The translations under genes and the position numbers were made by a program. A stretch of 37,660 nucleotides of DNA from Actinomycetota bacterium (lineage in GTDB: Bacteria; Actinomycetota; Acidimicrobiia; Acidimicrobiales; Iamiaceae): assembly GCA_963169755.1 (NCBI GenBank), contig CAUJFC010000174.1, positions 1-37,660 on the forward strand, read 5' to 3'. Numbering within the stretch: position 1 is the first letter of the stretch; every line of letters starts with the position of its first letter. Below, piece after piece: positions 7,876 through 15,940 of the stretch. Under the pieces are notes generated by a model that was not told the origin of the DNA, did not search any database, and was given only the letters and a program-made list of their open reading frames with translations.

Positions 7876-8439
7876 TCAGAGGTAGGTACCGGGTCGGGGG
7901 TCCAGGGCCTGGGGGCCCGCCGCTCCTGCCGCCCCCTCGGGCAGGCCGCGCTGACGGGCTTCCAACTCCTGGCGAGCCGCCATCTGCTGGGCGAACATCG
8001 AGGCCTGGATCCCGTGGAACAGGCCTTCCAGCCAGCCCACGAGCTGAGCCTGCACCACCCGCAGCTCGGACTCGCTCGGCGTCTCGCTGGCCGAGAACGG
8101 CAACGCCACCCGCTCCAGCTCTTCACGTAGGTCGGGCGACATGGCCGAGCCCAGCTCTCTCACCGACGTCTCGTAGATCTCGCGCAACCGGTCACGGGCC
8201 GGCACGTCCAACTCGGCGTTCCGGACCTCTTCGAGAAGCTGCTTGATCATGGAGCCGATCCGCATCACCTTGGCCGGCTCTTCAACCGCCTCGCGCCGCT
8301 CTTCAGCGGCCTCTTCAGCGTCATCGGACCCAGCAGTGCCCACCACCGCGTCGGGGGTCACCGGCGGGTCGATCAGCTCGCCCTTCGCCACCTCGGCCGG
8401 ACCCGACGGGGCCCCGGTGTCAGTGATCGAATCGCTCAT
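7876..8439 (-). CDS. bpa: Bacterial proteasome activator (Bpa/PafE, DUF2587 family)
   Basis: EEPAKVMRIGSMIKQLLEEVRNAELDVPARDRLREIYETSVREL...LREELERVALPF...PSESELRVVQAQLVGWLEGLFHGIQASMFAQQMAAR closely resembles my recollection of M. tuberculosis Rv3780; C-terminal GTYL resembles the GQYL proteasome-docking tail. Confidence 0.93.
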   Translation of the reverse strand: MSDSITDTGAPSGPAEVAKGELIDPPVTPDAVVGTAGSDDAEEAAEERREAVEEPAKVMRIGSMIKQLLEEVRNAELDVPARDRLREIYETSVRELGSAMSPDLREELERVALPFSASETPSESELRVVQAQLVGWLEGLFHGIQASMFAQQMAARQELEARQRGLPEGAAGAAGPQALDPRPGTYL

Positions 8440-9599
8440 TCAACAGCTCCTACCAGTAGCGGGACGTACATCTCAGCCGAGGTGAGCGACCCGTGCCGAC
8501 CCACCAGTTCATAGGGACCGGTATCGGCCTCGTCTATGTAGGACACCGGGTCCCGGGCCAACAACGCAACGTCGCCCAACCGGTGACGGGCGGCGTCGCT
8601 CATCTTCGGGCCCCACCAGCCCTCGTCGATGGTCTGATCCCTGGTGCGCACCCAGCCGGTGTCGCCGTGGTGAGCGGCCACCGCCTCGGCCAGATGGCGG
8701 GCCCGCCCCGGTCGAGCGTGCAGCCATCGGAACCGCCCCTCCCCCGACTGGAACGACACGTGGGCCATCACGTCGGGATGCAGCGCGATGGTGTTGTCTC
8801 CCACGTCGACCTGCCCGTGATCAGCGGTGATCACCAGCGCCGCCCCCCGGGGCAGGAAGCTCATGATCTCGGCCACCAGCCGGTCGGCGTAGGCGACCTC
8901 GGCGTCGAAATGATCACGCAGGCCGTACTCGTGGGACACCTTGTCTATGCCGTCGTAATAGGCGTAAACGAACGGCTCACCCTCGTTCACCGCCAGACGC
9001 AACTCGTGGCACAGCACCGAGGTGGTGCGGTAGCCCCGAAACCGGACATCGGCCAGGTGGGCTCCGCTGAACCCCGAGGACACGAACTCGGCCTTGGTGA
9101 CGATGCGGGGTCGCTGCCCCAGAAAGGCGGCGTGGGGCTGGAACTCGGTCGGATCGAGCTTGCGGCGGGCATCACCCAGGAGCGGAGTGCTCCACCGCAA
9201 CACGTTCAACACGTCGTGATCGACCGCCACCCGGTATCCGACCACCCCGTGCTCCCCGGGGGTCAGGCCGGTGGCGATGGAGGTCAGGGCGGTAGCGGTG
9301 GTCGACGGCGACACGCTGGTGATCGGGCCCCCCACCATCGACGACAAGGTCGGGGTCAGGTGACGGCGCTCCTCGAGCTGTTCCCAACCCAGTCCGTCGA
9401 GCACCAGCAGGATCACCTGGTCGGCCTGGAGCGCGGCTTCTGGCATCCAGGATCCCGGCGCCTCCCCCGAGGGCATCACACCGTCGAGCAGGGCGGGGAC
9501 GATGTTGGAAATGCAGCCCCCGGCGTAGTCCGGGAGGACAGGTTGGTCCACGGAGATCCTTTCGAGCCGACCCACGGCCACGCTACCGCCACCGTCCAC
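8436..9599 (-). CDS. Alkaline phosphatase superfamily / type I phosphodiesterase-nucleotide pyrophosphatase-like protein
   Basis: VILLVLDGLGWEQL, SVSPSTTATALTSIATGLTPGEHGVVGY, YAYYDGIDKVSHEYG, LVITADHGQVDVG; start uncertain (GTG of VDQPVLPDYAGG, preceded by AAAGGATCTCC, is an alternative). Confidence 0.85.
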   Translation of the reverse strand: MDGGGSVAVGRLERISVDQPVLPDYAGGCISNIVPALLDGVMPSGEAPGSWMPEAALQADQVILLVLDGLGWEQLEERRHLTPTLSSMVGGPITSVSPSTTATALTSIATGLTPGEHGVVGYRVAVDHDVLNVLRWSTPLLGDARRKLDPTEFQPHAAFLGQRPRIVTKAEFVSSGFSGAHLADVRFRGYRTTSVLCHELRLAVNEGEPFVYAYYDGIDKVSHEYGLRDHFDAEVAYADRLVAEIMSFLPRGAALVITADHGQVDVGDNTIALHPDVMAHVSFQSGEGRFRWLHARPGRARHLAEAVAAHHGDTGWVRTRDQTIDEGWWGPKMSDAARHRLGDVALLARDPVSYIDEADTGPYELVGRHGSLTSAEMYVPLLVGAVE

Positions 9600-9716
9600 A
9601 CCTCACCACGGTCATCACCGCCGCCCGGTTCTCGGTTGGCCACCGTCGGGGCTGTCGGCCTCACCGGCGTACCTGCACGTCACGCTGGCCGGTCGCCGGT
9701 TCCTAGACTCGCCGCG

Positions 9717-10160
9717 GTGAAGGTGTCGACCCGGGGTGACTACGCGTGTCGGGCACTGCTGTCCCTGGTGCTCCATGGCGACGGCCGCCCCACATCGGTG
9801 CGTGACATCGCCGAGCGGACCGACCTCCCCCAGCCCTACCTCGAGCAGATCCTTCTGGCCCTCAAGGGCGCCGGGATCGTCCGATCCAAGCGCGGCGTCG
9901 GCGGCGGCTACGTGCTGGCCCGACCAGCCGAAGAGATCACCCTGGCCGCCATCGTCAGCGCCGTCGACGGGCCGATCGCGGTCGGCGACTTCGGTGAACC
10001 GCACCAGAACGGGGCCTGCGACCACGAAGGCCAGTGTGTGCTTCTGGCGGTGTGGGCCGACGTGGGCGAGCACATGAGGCGCATGCTCGAAGCCCGCACC
10101 CTGGCCGACATCGCCGCCATCACCAGGGGCGAGGCCCCCTGGCCCGAACCGGTCACCTGA
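9717..10160 (+). CDS. Rrf2 family transcriptional regulator
   Basis: GTG start: KVSTRGDYACRALLSLVLHGDGRPTSVRDIAERTDLPQPYLEQILLALKGAGIVRSKRGVGGGYVLARPAEEITLAAIVSAVDGP, C-x5-C near the C-terminus. Confidence 0.92.
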   Translation: MKVSTRGDYACRALLSLVLHGDGRPTSVRDIAERTDLPQPYLEQILLALKGAGIVRSKRGVGGGYVLARPAEEITLAAIVSAVDGPIAVGDFGEPHQNGACDHEGQCVLLAVWADVGEHMRRMLEARTLADIAAITRGEAPWPEPVT

Positions 10161-11073
10161 GCGCGGCCAACACCGCAGCCAGATCAGCCGGCAGCTCGGA
10201 GTCGAACACCACCCGCTCGCCCGAACCCGGGTGATCGAACGCCAGTCGTTCGGCGTGGAGGAACGGCCGGTGCAGGTCGATCGACTCCCTGATGCCCTGG
10301 TAACGGTCGTCGCCCACCACCCGGTGACCAATGGCCCCCAGATGCACCCGGATCTGATGGGTGCGGCCGGTCTCGAGCCGGCACACCACCAGAGCCGTGT
10401 CGGTCGGCTCTGTAAAGGTGGCGACCACCTCGTATCGGGTCCTGGCTTCCTTGCCGTCGGCCACCACCGCCATCTGGGTGGGGTGACGAGGAGAACGTCC
10501 GATCGGGGCGTCGACCACCCCCCGGGGCGACTCGGGATGGCCCCACACCAGCGACCGGTACCGGCGCTCGACCGAACGATCCGAGAGCTGGGCCACCAGC
10601 GACTCGTAGGCCCGGGGCGTACGGGCTACCACCAGCAGACCCGACGTCCCCCGGTCGAGCCGGTGGACGATACCCGGACGTTGCGGGTCCCCCACTTCGG
10701 CGATCTCGGGAAAGCGGGCCAGCAGCCCCGCCACCAGAGTTCCCCGCTGGTGACCGGCACCCGGGTGCACCACTAGGTCCGCCGGCTTGTCGACCACGAT
10801 CACGTCGTCGTCGGCCGCCACCACCGTCACCGCCACGTCAGGCTCGGGTTCGGGAGTGGGCGGGCCGGTGTCGTCCGGGGCCTCCACCTCCAGGCGGGCT
10901 CCGGCCGCCAGCTTGACCGAACCCTTGGCGGCCACTGCGTCGTCGACGCTCACGCCGCCGGCCGCGATCAGAGCCACTACCTCCGAACGTGACAGGCCGG
11001 TGATCATGGCAACCACCCGATCGAGCCGTTCGCCGCCCAGTGCGTCGGGTACCTCCTCGCGGTAGGTAGCCAC
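10153..11073 (-). CDS. rluD: 23S rRNA pseudouridine synthase, RluD/RluA family
   Basis: S4-like N-terminus plus VVDKPADLVVHPGAGHQRGTLV, PGIVHRLDRGTSGLLVVART, TGRTHQIRVHLGAIGHRVVGDDRY. Confidence 0.95.
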   Translation of the reverse strand: MATYREEVPDALGGERLDRVVAMITGLSRSEVVALIAAGGVSVDDAVAAKGSVKLAAGARLEVEAPDDTGPPTPEPEPDVAVTVVAADDDVIVVDKPADLVVHPGAGHQRGTLVAGLLARFPEIAEVGDPQRPGIVHRLDRGTSGLLVVARTPRAYESLVAQLSDRSVERRYRSLVWGHPESPRGVVDAPIGRSPRHPTQMAVVADGKEARTRYEVVATFTEPTDTALVVCRLETGRTHQIRVHLGAIGHRVVGDDRYQGIRESIDLHRPFLHAERLAFDHPGSGERVVFDSELPADLAAVLAALR

Positions 11074-11074
11074 G

Positions 11075-11656
11075 TCAGGGGTTCCGAAATCCGGCGAACA
11101 CCAACAGTCCGGCGCCCACCACCACGCCCATGTCGGCGATGTTGAACACCGGCCACCACTGGAGATTGATGAAGTCCACCACTGCTCCGTGCAGAAACCC
11201 GTTGTCTCCCCGCACCGCGCGATCGACCAGGTTGCCCACCGCCCCGCCCCCGATCAGGCCTGCCGCCACCGCCCCCAACGTCGAGCGACTGGTGGAGCCC
11301 AGCACCAGCACCAGCACCATGCCGATGGCCAGCACCGTGACCCACGGACCGATTCCCTTGCCGCTACCCATCGAGAACGAGGCGCCGGTGTTGTAGGCGA
11401 GTTGGAACCGCAGTGACCCGATCACCTCCACGTAGTGGCCGTCGCTCAGCGCCGACACTGCCCACGACTTGGTGGCCTGATCGAGCGCCAGCACGGTGAG
11501 AGCCACCGCGGCGAAGATGCCCAACCGCCGAGGCGGCACCGTCTGGTCACCATCGGTCGCCTCAGCCACCTCAGCCGCCTCAGCCACCTCAGCCGCCTCA
11601 GACACCTCAGCCGCCTCAGACACCTCAGATCCTGGCTGGGTCGCGTCGGCGGTCAA
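11075..11656 (-). CDS. lspA: Lipoprotein signal peptidase (signal peptidase II) with acidic N-terminal extension
   Basis: LDQATKSWAV, YNTGASFSM, GGAVGNLVDRAVRG, VVDFINLQWWPVFNIADMGVVVG. Confidence 0.95.
   Translation of the reverse strand: MTADATQPGSEVSEAAEVSEAAEVAEAAEVAEATDGDQTVPPRRLGIFAAVALTVLALDQATKSWAVSALSDGHYVEVIGSLRFQLAYNTGASFSMGSGKGIGPWVTVLAIGMVLVLVLGSTSRSTLGAVAAGLIGGGAVGNLVDRAVRGDNGFLHGAVVDFINLQWWPVFNIADMGVVVGAGLLVFAGFRNP
11559..11630. repeat. 18-bp tandem repeat, 4 copies, encoding (S/A)E(A/V)AE(A/V) in the LspA N-terminal extension
   Basis: gcctcagccacctcagcc x2, gcctcagacacctcagcc, gcctcagacacctcagat. Confidence 0.95.
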
Positions 11657-11712
11657 CGGAACAGAGCGCCCGGTCCGGAGCGGGCCGGGGCGCTGGCCAT
11701 GACGGTCACCGC

Positions 11713-13110
11713 TCAGCGTCGCTTGCCGAAGCGCCAGCCTCGACGTTCGTCGTCGATGATGTCACCCTCGATGTCCACCGAGGGTTCATCATCTCGGGGC
11801 CCGAGGGGTTCCTCGTCGGCCATGGCCTTGCGCAGCTCGGCCAAGAAGGCATCATCGTTGTCTTCTGCCTTGGGCGCCACTGGCTGCTCGCGAAAGTCCA
11901 GCACTGGCACGGGTGCGGTCGGGGGACCATCGTCGAGCTCCACCACCTCGACCCCACCGTCAGCCGCGTTGGGGGCATCGGTGACGACATCCTCACCACC
12001 AGTGCCCTCGACCTCGGAAGCGGGCAAGGGATCAGGGGCTGGTGACGGAGCAACGGCATCGGACCCGGAGTCGGCCTCGGGGGCGGCCGCCTCATCTCCA
12101 CCACTGGTGCCCCCAACCTCGGACGGAGCCGGGGTGTCGACGGCGGGGGTGCCGTCAGGGGTGCCGTCAGGGGTGTCGTCAGGGGCGCCGTCAGGGGTGC
12201 CGTCAGGGGTGCCGTCAGGGGTGCCGTCAGGGGTGCCGTCAGGGGTGCCGTCGGTGGAGGCGTCGGTGGTGCCGTCAGGGGAGACGTCACCAGAGACGTC
12301 GGACAGGTCGGGGAGGTCTACGGCGCGCAGCTCTGGCATGGGAGCGAGGCGGAAGGCCTTGGGGTCGTCGAGGAGGCGCTGAAGCTCGGCCACCGCGCTG
12401 CGGAGCTGCACCCGCTGCTCTTCGGCGTGGCTCTCCAGCACCGACACGTCGGACCGGAGGTTGTCTCGGGCCGACTCGAGATCACTGATCTCTCCCGCTA
12501 GGCGGGCCCGGGCATCGGCCCGGGCGGCGTCGGCTTCGGCACGAGCCTCGGACCGCATGCGCTCGGCTTCGTCGGTGGCGGCGGATCGAATCTGGTCGGC
12601 CTCGGCTCGCGAGCTGTTCTGGAGGGAGTCGGCCTCTTCCTTGGCCTTCGCGAGGATCGACGCCGCCTCTTCGCGTGCCTCGGCCACCGCGGCATCGGCG
12701 GTGCGCTGAGCCAGAACCAGAGTCCGGCGAGCTTCCTCGGCCACCTCCTCGGCATCGGGGCCCGGGGCAGACGTCGCCGGGGCGGCAGCCTGAGCCTCGA
12801 GAGCCTCGGCCACCCGCGCCGTCACCAACTGCTCGACTCGGCCGTCGATCTCGGCCTCCAACTCGGTGCGGAGCTCGGCTCGGATCTCATCTTCCGAGCG
12901 CGACTGGCCGGTGCCAGCGGCCGTCTCATCGCCACCCGAACCTTCAGGGGCCGACTTGGCCTCGGCCAGAGCCTGCGTCAGGCGAGCCTCGACCTTGACC
13001 GCCATGGCCACCGCTTCATCCAGGAACTTGTCGACCTCTTCCTGGTCGTACCCCTTACGGGCGGTGGTGAACTTCGCGTCGGTCAGCAGCCGCTTCAAGG
13101 TGAGCTCCAT
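11713..13110 (-). CDS. divIVA: DivIVA-domain cell-pole/septum protein (Wag31-like), long coiled coil and low-complexity tail
   Basis: MELTLKRLLTDAKFTTARKGYDQEEVDKFLDEAVAMAVKVEARL, then a long Ala/Glu coiled coil; position next to sepF/ftsZ. Confidence 0.88.
   Translation of the reverse strand: MELTLKRLLTDAKFTTARKGYDQEEVDKFLDEAVAMAVKVEARLTQALAEAKSAPEGSGGDETAAGTGQSRSEDEIRAELRTELEAEIDGRVEQLVTARVAEALEAQAAAPATSAPGPDAEEVAEEARRTLVLAQRTADAAVAEAREEAASILAKAKEEADSLQNSSRAEADQIRSAATDEAERMRSEARAEADAARADARARLAGEISDLESARDNLRSDVSVLESHAEEQRVQLRSAVAELQRLLDDPKAFRLAPMPELRAVDLPDLSDVSGDVSPDGTTDASTDGTPDGTPDGTPDGTPDGTPDGAPDDTPDGTPDGTPAVDTPAPSEVGGTSGGDEAAAPEADSGSDAVAPSPAPDPLPASEVEGTGGEDVVTDAPNAADGGVEVVELDDGPPTAPVPVLDFREQPVAPKAEDNDDAFLAELRKAMADEEPLGPRDDEPSVDIEGDIIDDERRGWRFGKRR
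12146..12253. repeat. 12-bp tandem repeat, 9 copies, encoding (GTPD)n inside divIVA
   Basis: ggggtgccgtca units at 12146, 12158, 12170, 12182, 12194, 12206, 12218, 12230, 12242. Confidence 0.97.
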
Positions 13111-13193
13111 GGGAGCCGAGCCTACCGTTGGCTCAACCTACCGACGGAGCCGCCCGGGCAGATCGAAGAGCCGTCGACGGCCGAGGAGCGATC

Positions 13194-13877
13194 TCAGGGT
13201 TCGTAGCCGCGGTCGGCGAGGCGACGACGCTCGTCGGCTCCGACCTCGACATTGCTGGGCGTCAGCAGGTACACCTGGCTGACGAGGCGTTCCATCTGCC
13301 CGCCCAGGCCGTAGCAGAGCCCACTGGCGAAGTCGATCAACCGGCGGGCCAGATCACGATCTGCTCCCTGGAGGTTGACCACCACCGGCTGACCGGACTT
13401 GAACTTGTCGGCCACGTCCTGAGCCTGGTTGAACGATGCGGGCACCACCACGTGGGGCTTGGCGTTGGCGGTGATGGGCACCGGACGTACCACCTGAGGT
13501 CGAGGCCGAACGCTGCTCTGACCGCTGGTGAGCGCCCCCGGGGTGACCGAGGGAGCCACGGGCTGTACCGCCCCCATGACCGACTCCTGGCCCCCCTGGG
13601 ACCGGGTGGTGATGGGGCGGACTTCGCCGATGGCCGACAACTCGTCGGGGTACGAGGGCAGCAATGGCTCGGGGGCCGACGACGCCACGGGCTGGTGATG
13701 CGACTGGTGGTGAGGAGGGTGGTGCGGAGCCTGCGGGGGTGCCGAAGGGGCCGTGGCGCGGGGGGCCGGGTCGGCCGCTACCGGCGGCGGGGGCGCGGCA
13801 CCGTCAGTGTGGTACTGCTCGTAGTCGGCGTCGTCGCCGAGGCCGAGATGGATCAGTGCCTTCTTCCACATCGTCAC
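13194..13877 (-). CDS. sepF: Cell division protein SepF
   Basis: MWKKALIHLGLGDDADYEQY; VVVPASFNQAQDVADKFKSGQPVVVNLQGADRDLARRLIDFASGLCYGLGGQMERLVSQVYLLTPSNVEV. Confidence 0.95.
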   Translation of the reverse strand: MTMWKKALIHLGLGDDADYEQYHTDGAAPPPPVAADPAPRATAPSAPPQAPHHPPHHQSHHQPVASSAPEPLLPSYPDELSAIGEVRPITTRSQGGQESVMGAVQPVAPSVTPGALTSGQSSVRPRPQVVRPVPITANAKPHVVVPASFNQAQDVADKFKSGQPVVVNLQGADRDLARRLIDFASGLCYGLGGQMERLVSQVYLLTPSNVEVGADERRRLADRGYEP

Positions 13878-13953
13878 AATCCTACCCGTGAAGAGCCGTC
13901 GGGCCCGTCACCGGACCGCAGCAGCCACCACCGGCCCGCTGAGCCAACAGGTC

Positions 13954-13981
13954 ATTGGTTCTCACGAAATTGGCTCTCACG
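13954..13981. repeat. 13-bp direct repeat ATTGGYTCTCACG x2 (15-bp period) at the end of pgeF
   Basis: attggttctcacg aa attggctctcacg; GAGCCAA at 13941-13947 can pair with TTGGCTC at 13970-13976. Confidence 0.75.
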
Positions 13982-14645
13982 GACCGTCGAGCCAGGCCAC
14001 TAGGGCGTGACGACCGTTGTCACCGCGGGCCCGATACGACCAGTGGTCGGCACTACACGCCGTGCACACCCCGATGTCGACCAGTTCCAGGCCCAGTTCG
14101 CCCACCGCCGCCCCGACGGCCGCGGGCAGGTCAAGGGCTGGTGAACCCTCGGCTGTAGATGCCACCACCGCCGGCCCGAACCGCTCAGCGATCGGGGCCA
14201 GATCGGCCTCTCCGAACTCGTAGTGGTGGGCAGCAATGGTCGGACCGAGTACCGCCGCCACCGGAGTCTGACCCAAGCGGGCCAGCGTGTCGGCGGCTGC
14301 CCCCACCACCCCGGCCAGCAGACCTCGCCAGCCGGCATGAATCACCGCCAGACCTCCGGGTGCGGCCAACAACACTGGAGCGCAGTCGGCGGCCACCACC
14401 GACAACACCGCCCCGGTCACCGTGGTGACGGCGGCATCGGCGGGTGAGCCCCGATGCTGACCGGGGTGTTCCACCACCACCACGTCGGCCGAATGCATCT
14501 GACGCAACCACGTCCACTCGCCGGGAGCCAGGGCCGCCCGTCGACCGACCAGGTCACGGGGTGCCCCACCCACCTGGAGATCGCCGTCGGCCCGGGTGGT
14601 GAAGCGGTAGTTGACTCCCGGCAGATCCGGAAGGGGAACCGCCAC
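13977..14645 (-). CDS. pgeF: Multicopper/purine-nucleoside phosphorylase-type YfiH family (laccase domain) protein
   Basis: WTWLRQMHSADVVVV, VVAADCAPVLLAAPGGLAVIHAGWRGLLAGVV, GPTIAAHHYEFG, DIGVCTACSADHWSYRARGDNGRHALVAW. Confidence 0.93.
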   Translation of the reverse strand: MAVPLPDLPGVNYRFTTRADGDLQVGGAPRDLVGRRAALAPGEWTWLRQMHSADVVVVEHPGQHRGSPADAAVTTVTGAVLSVVAADCAPVLLAAPGGLAVIHAGWRGLLAGVVGAAADTLARLGQTPVAAVLGPTIAAHHYEFGEADLAPIAERFGPAVVASTAEGSPALDLPAAVGAAVGELGLELVDIGVCTACSADHWSYRARGDNGRHALVAWLDGP

Positions 14646-14682
14646 CGAGCCCGGCCAGTCCTCGATGCTCAGCTACTGGCGA

Positions 14683-15789
14683 TCAACGCAGGAACGAGGG
14701 AACGTCGAACTCGTCGCCGTTGTCGTCGGCGTCGTCGTCGAACAGGTCGGTGGTACGTACCGGTCGAGCGGGGGCGGCGGGAACCTCACCGGTGCGATCG
14801 ACGGTGCCGGCCTTGCGGGGCTCGCGGCCCGCCTTTTCATCCCAGCGGTCGAACCCAGCGGCGATCACGGTCACCCGGACCTCGTCGCCCATCTCGTCGT
14901 CGATGACGGTGCCGAAGATGATGTTGGCGTCGGGATGGGCCACACCGTGGATCACCTCGGCTGCCTCGTTCACCTCGAACAGGCCCAGGTCGCTGCCACC
15001 TGCGATCGACAGCAGGATGCCCCGCGCTCCCTCGATGGAGGCCTCGAGCAGCGGGCTGGAGATGGCGGCCCGGGCCGCGTTGAGGGCTCTTCCCTCGCCG
15101 GTGGCGTGGCCGATACCCATGAGCGCCGAACCGGCGTTGGACATGATCATCTTCACGTCAGCGAAGTCGGTGTTGATGACGCCCGGAGTGGTGATCAGGT
15201 CGGTGATGCCCTGAACACCCTGAAGCAGGACCTCGTCGGCCATCTTGAAGGCGTTGATCATCGACGTCTTCTCGTTGGAGACGGTGAGCAGCCGGTCGTT
15301 CGGGATGACGATCTGGGTGTCGACCTTTTCTTTGAGCTTCTGGATGCCCGACTCGGCCTGAACCGAACGGCGCCGCCCCTCGAAAGAGAAGGGCCTGGTG
15401 ACCACACCGATGGTGAGGGCCCCCAGGTTCTTGGCGATCTCGGCAATGACCGGGGCGGCTCCGGTCCCGGTGCCGCCGCCCTTGCCGGCGGTGATGAACA
15501 CCATGTCGGCGCCCTGGAGGACCTCTTCGATCTCTTGGCGGTGCTCCTCGGCAGCCGCTCGGCCCACTTCGGGGTCGCTTCCCGCACCCAGGCCCCGGGT
15601 CAGCTCACGGCCGATGTCGAGCTTGATGTCGGCGTCGCTCATGAGCAACGCCTGGGCATCGGTGTTCACGGCGATGAACTCCACGCCTTTCAACCCGGCG
15701 TCGATCATGCGGTTGACGGCGTTGACGCCGCCTCCGCCGACACCGACCACCTTGATGACGGCCAGGTAGTTCTGGGGGTTGCCAGCCAT
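14683..15789 (-). CDS. ftsZ: Cell division protein FtsZ
   Basis: [50 protein letters not shown]-terminal [16 protein letters not shown] ribosome-binding site before ATG 15789. Confidence 0.98.
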   Translation of the reverse strand: MAGNPQNYLAVIKVVGVGGGGVNAVNRMIDAGLKGVEFIAVNTDAQALLMSDADIKLDIGRELTRGLGAGSDPEVGRAAAEEHRQEIEEVLQGADMVFITAGKGGGTGTGAAPVIAEIAKNLGALTIGVVTRPFSFEGRRRSVQAESGIQKLKEKVDTQIVIPNDRLLTVSNEKTSMINAFKMADEVLLQGVQGITDLITTPGVINTDFADVKMIMSNAGSALMGIGHATGEGRALNAARAAISSPLLEASIEGARGILLSIAGGSDLGLFEVNEAAEVIHGVAHPDANIIFGTVIDDEMGDEVRVTVIAAGFDRWDEKAGREPRKAGTVDRTGEVPAAPARPVRTTDLFDDDADDNGDEFDVPSFLR

Positions 15790-15889
15790 GGGTTCTACCT
15801 CCACGAGGACAGGGTGAGGCCGGACCGGTTCGCCGGGCCGACAGGTTGCGTGCGGACTGAGATTGGGAACAGCGAAGTGGGCCACGCCC

Positions 15890-15914
15890 AACCCTCAACT
15901 TGTGGTTGAGGGTT
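15890..15914. promoter_or_regulatory. 10-bp perfect inverted repeat upstream of ftsZ
   Basis: AACCCTCAAC-TTGTG-GTTGAGGGTT in the 151-bp ftsQ-ftsZ gap; no T-run follows on the minus strand. Confidence 0.6.
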
Positions 15915-15940
15915 ATGTAAACCTCGATGGATGGGTGACA

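Noticed and set aside
6903-8246. 447-aa plus-strand ORF with acidic EDEDPYDAEPEDEDPY repeats
   Set aside because: Antisense to the propeller-like gene and bpa; repeats mirror the 30-bp coding duplication on the minus strand.
8493-9716. N-terminal ~400 aa of the 555-aa plus-strand ORF 8493..10160
   Set aside because: Antisense to the phosphatase-superfamily gene; only the Rrf2 part from GTG 9717 is convincing.
12042-12488. CRQGCRQG repeat ORF opposite divIVA
   Set aside because: Cysteine-rich repeat protein is an antisense translation of the 12-bp divIVA minisatellite.
15790-15891. 34-aa N-terminal extension of FtsZ
   Set aside because: Canonical FtsZ start [16 protein letters not shown] has a strong GGAGGT ribosome-binding site; the extension covers the regulatory spacer.
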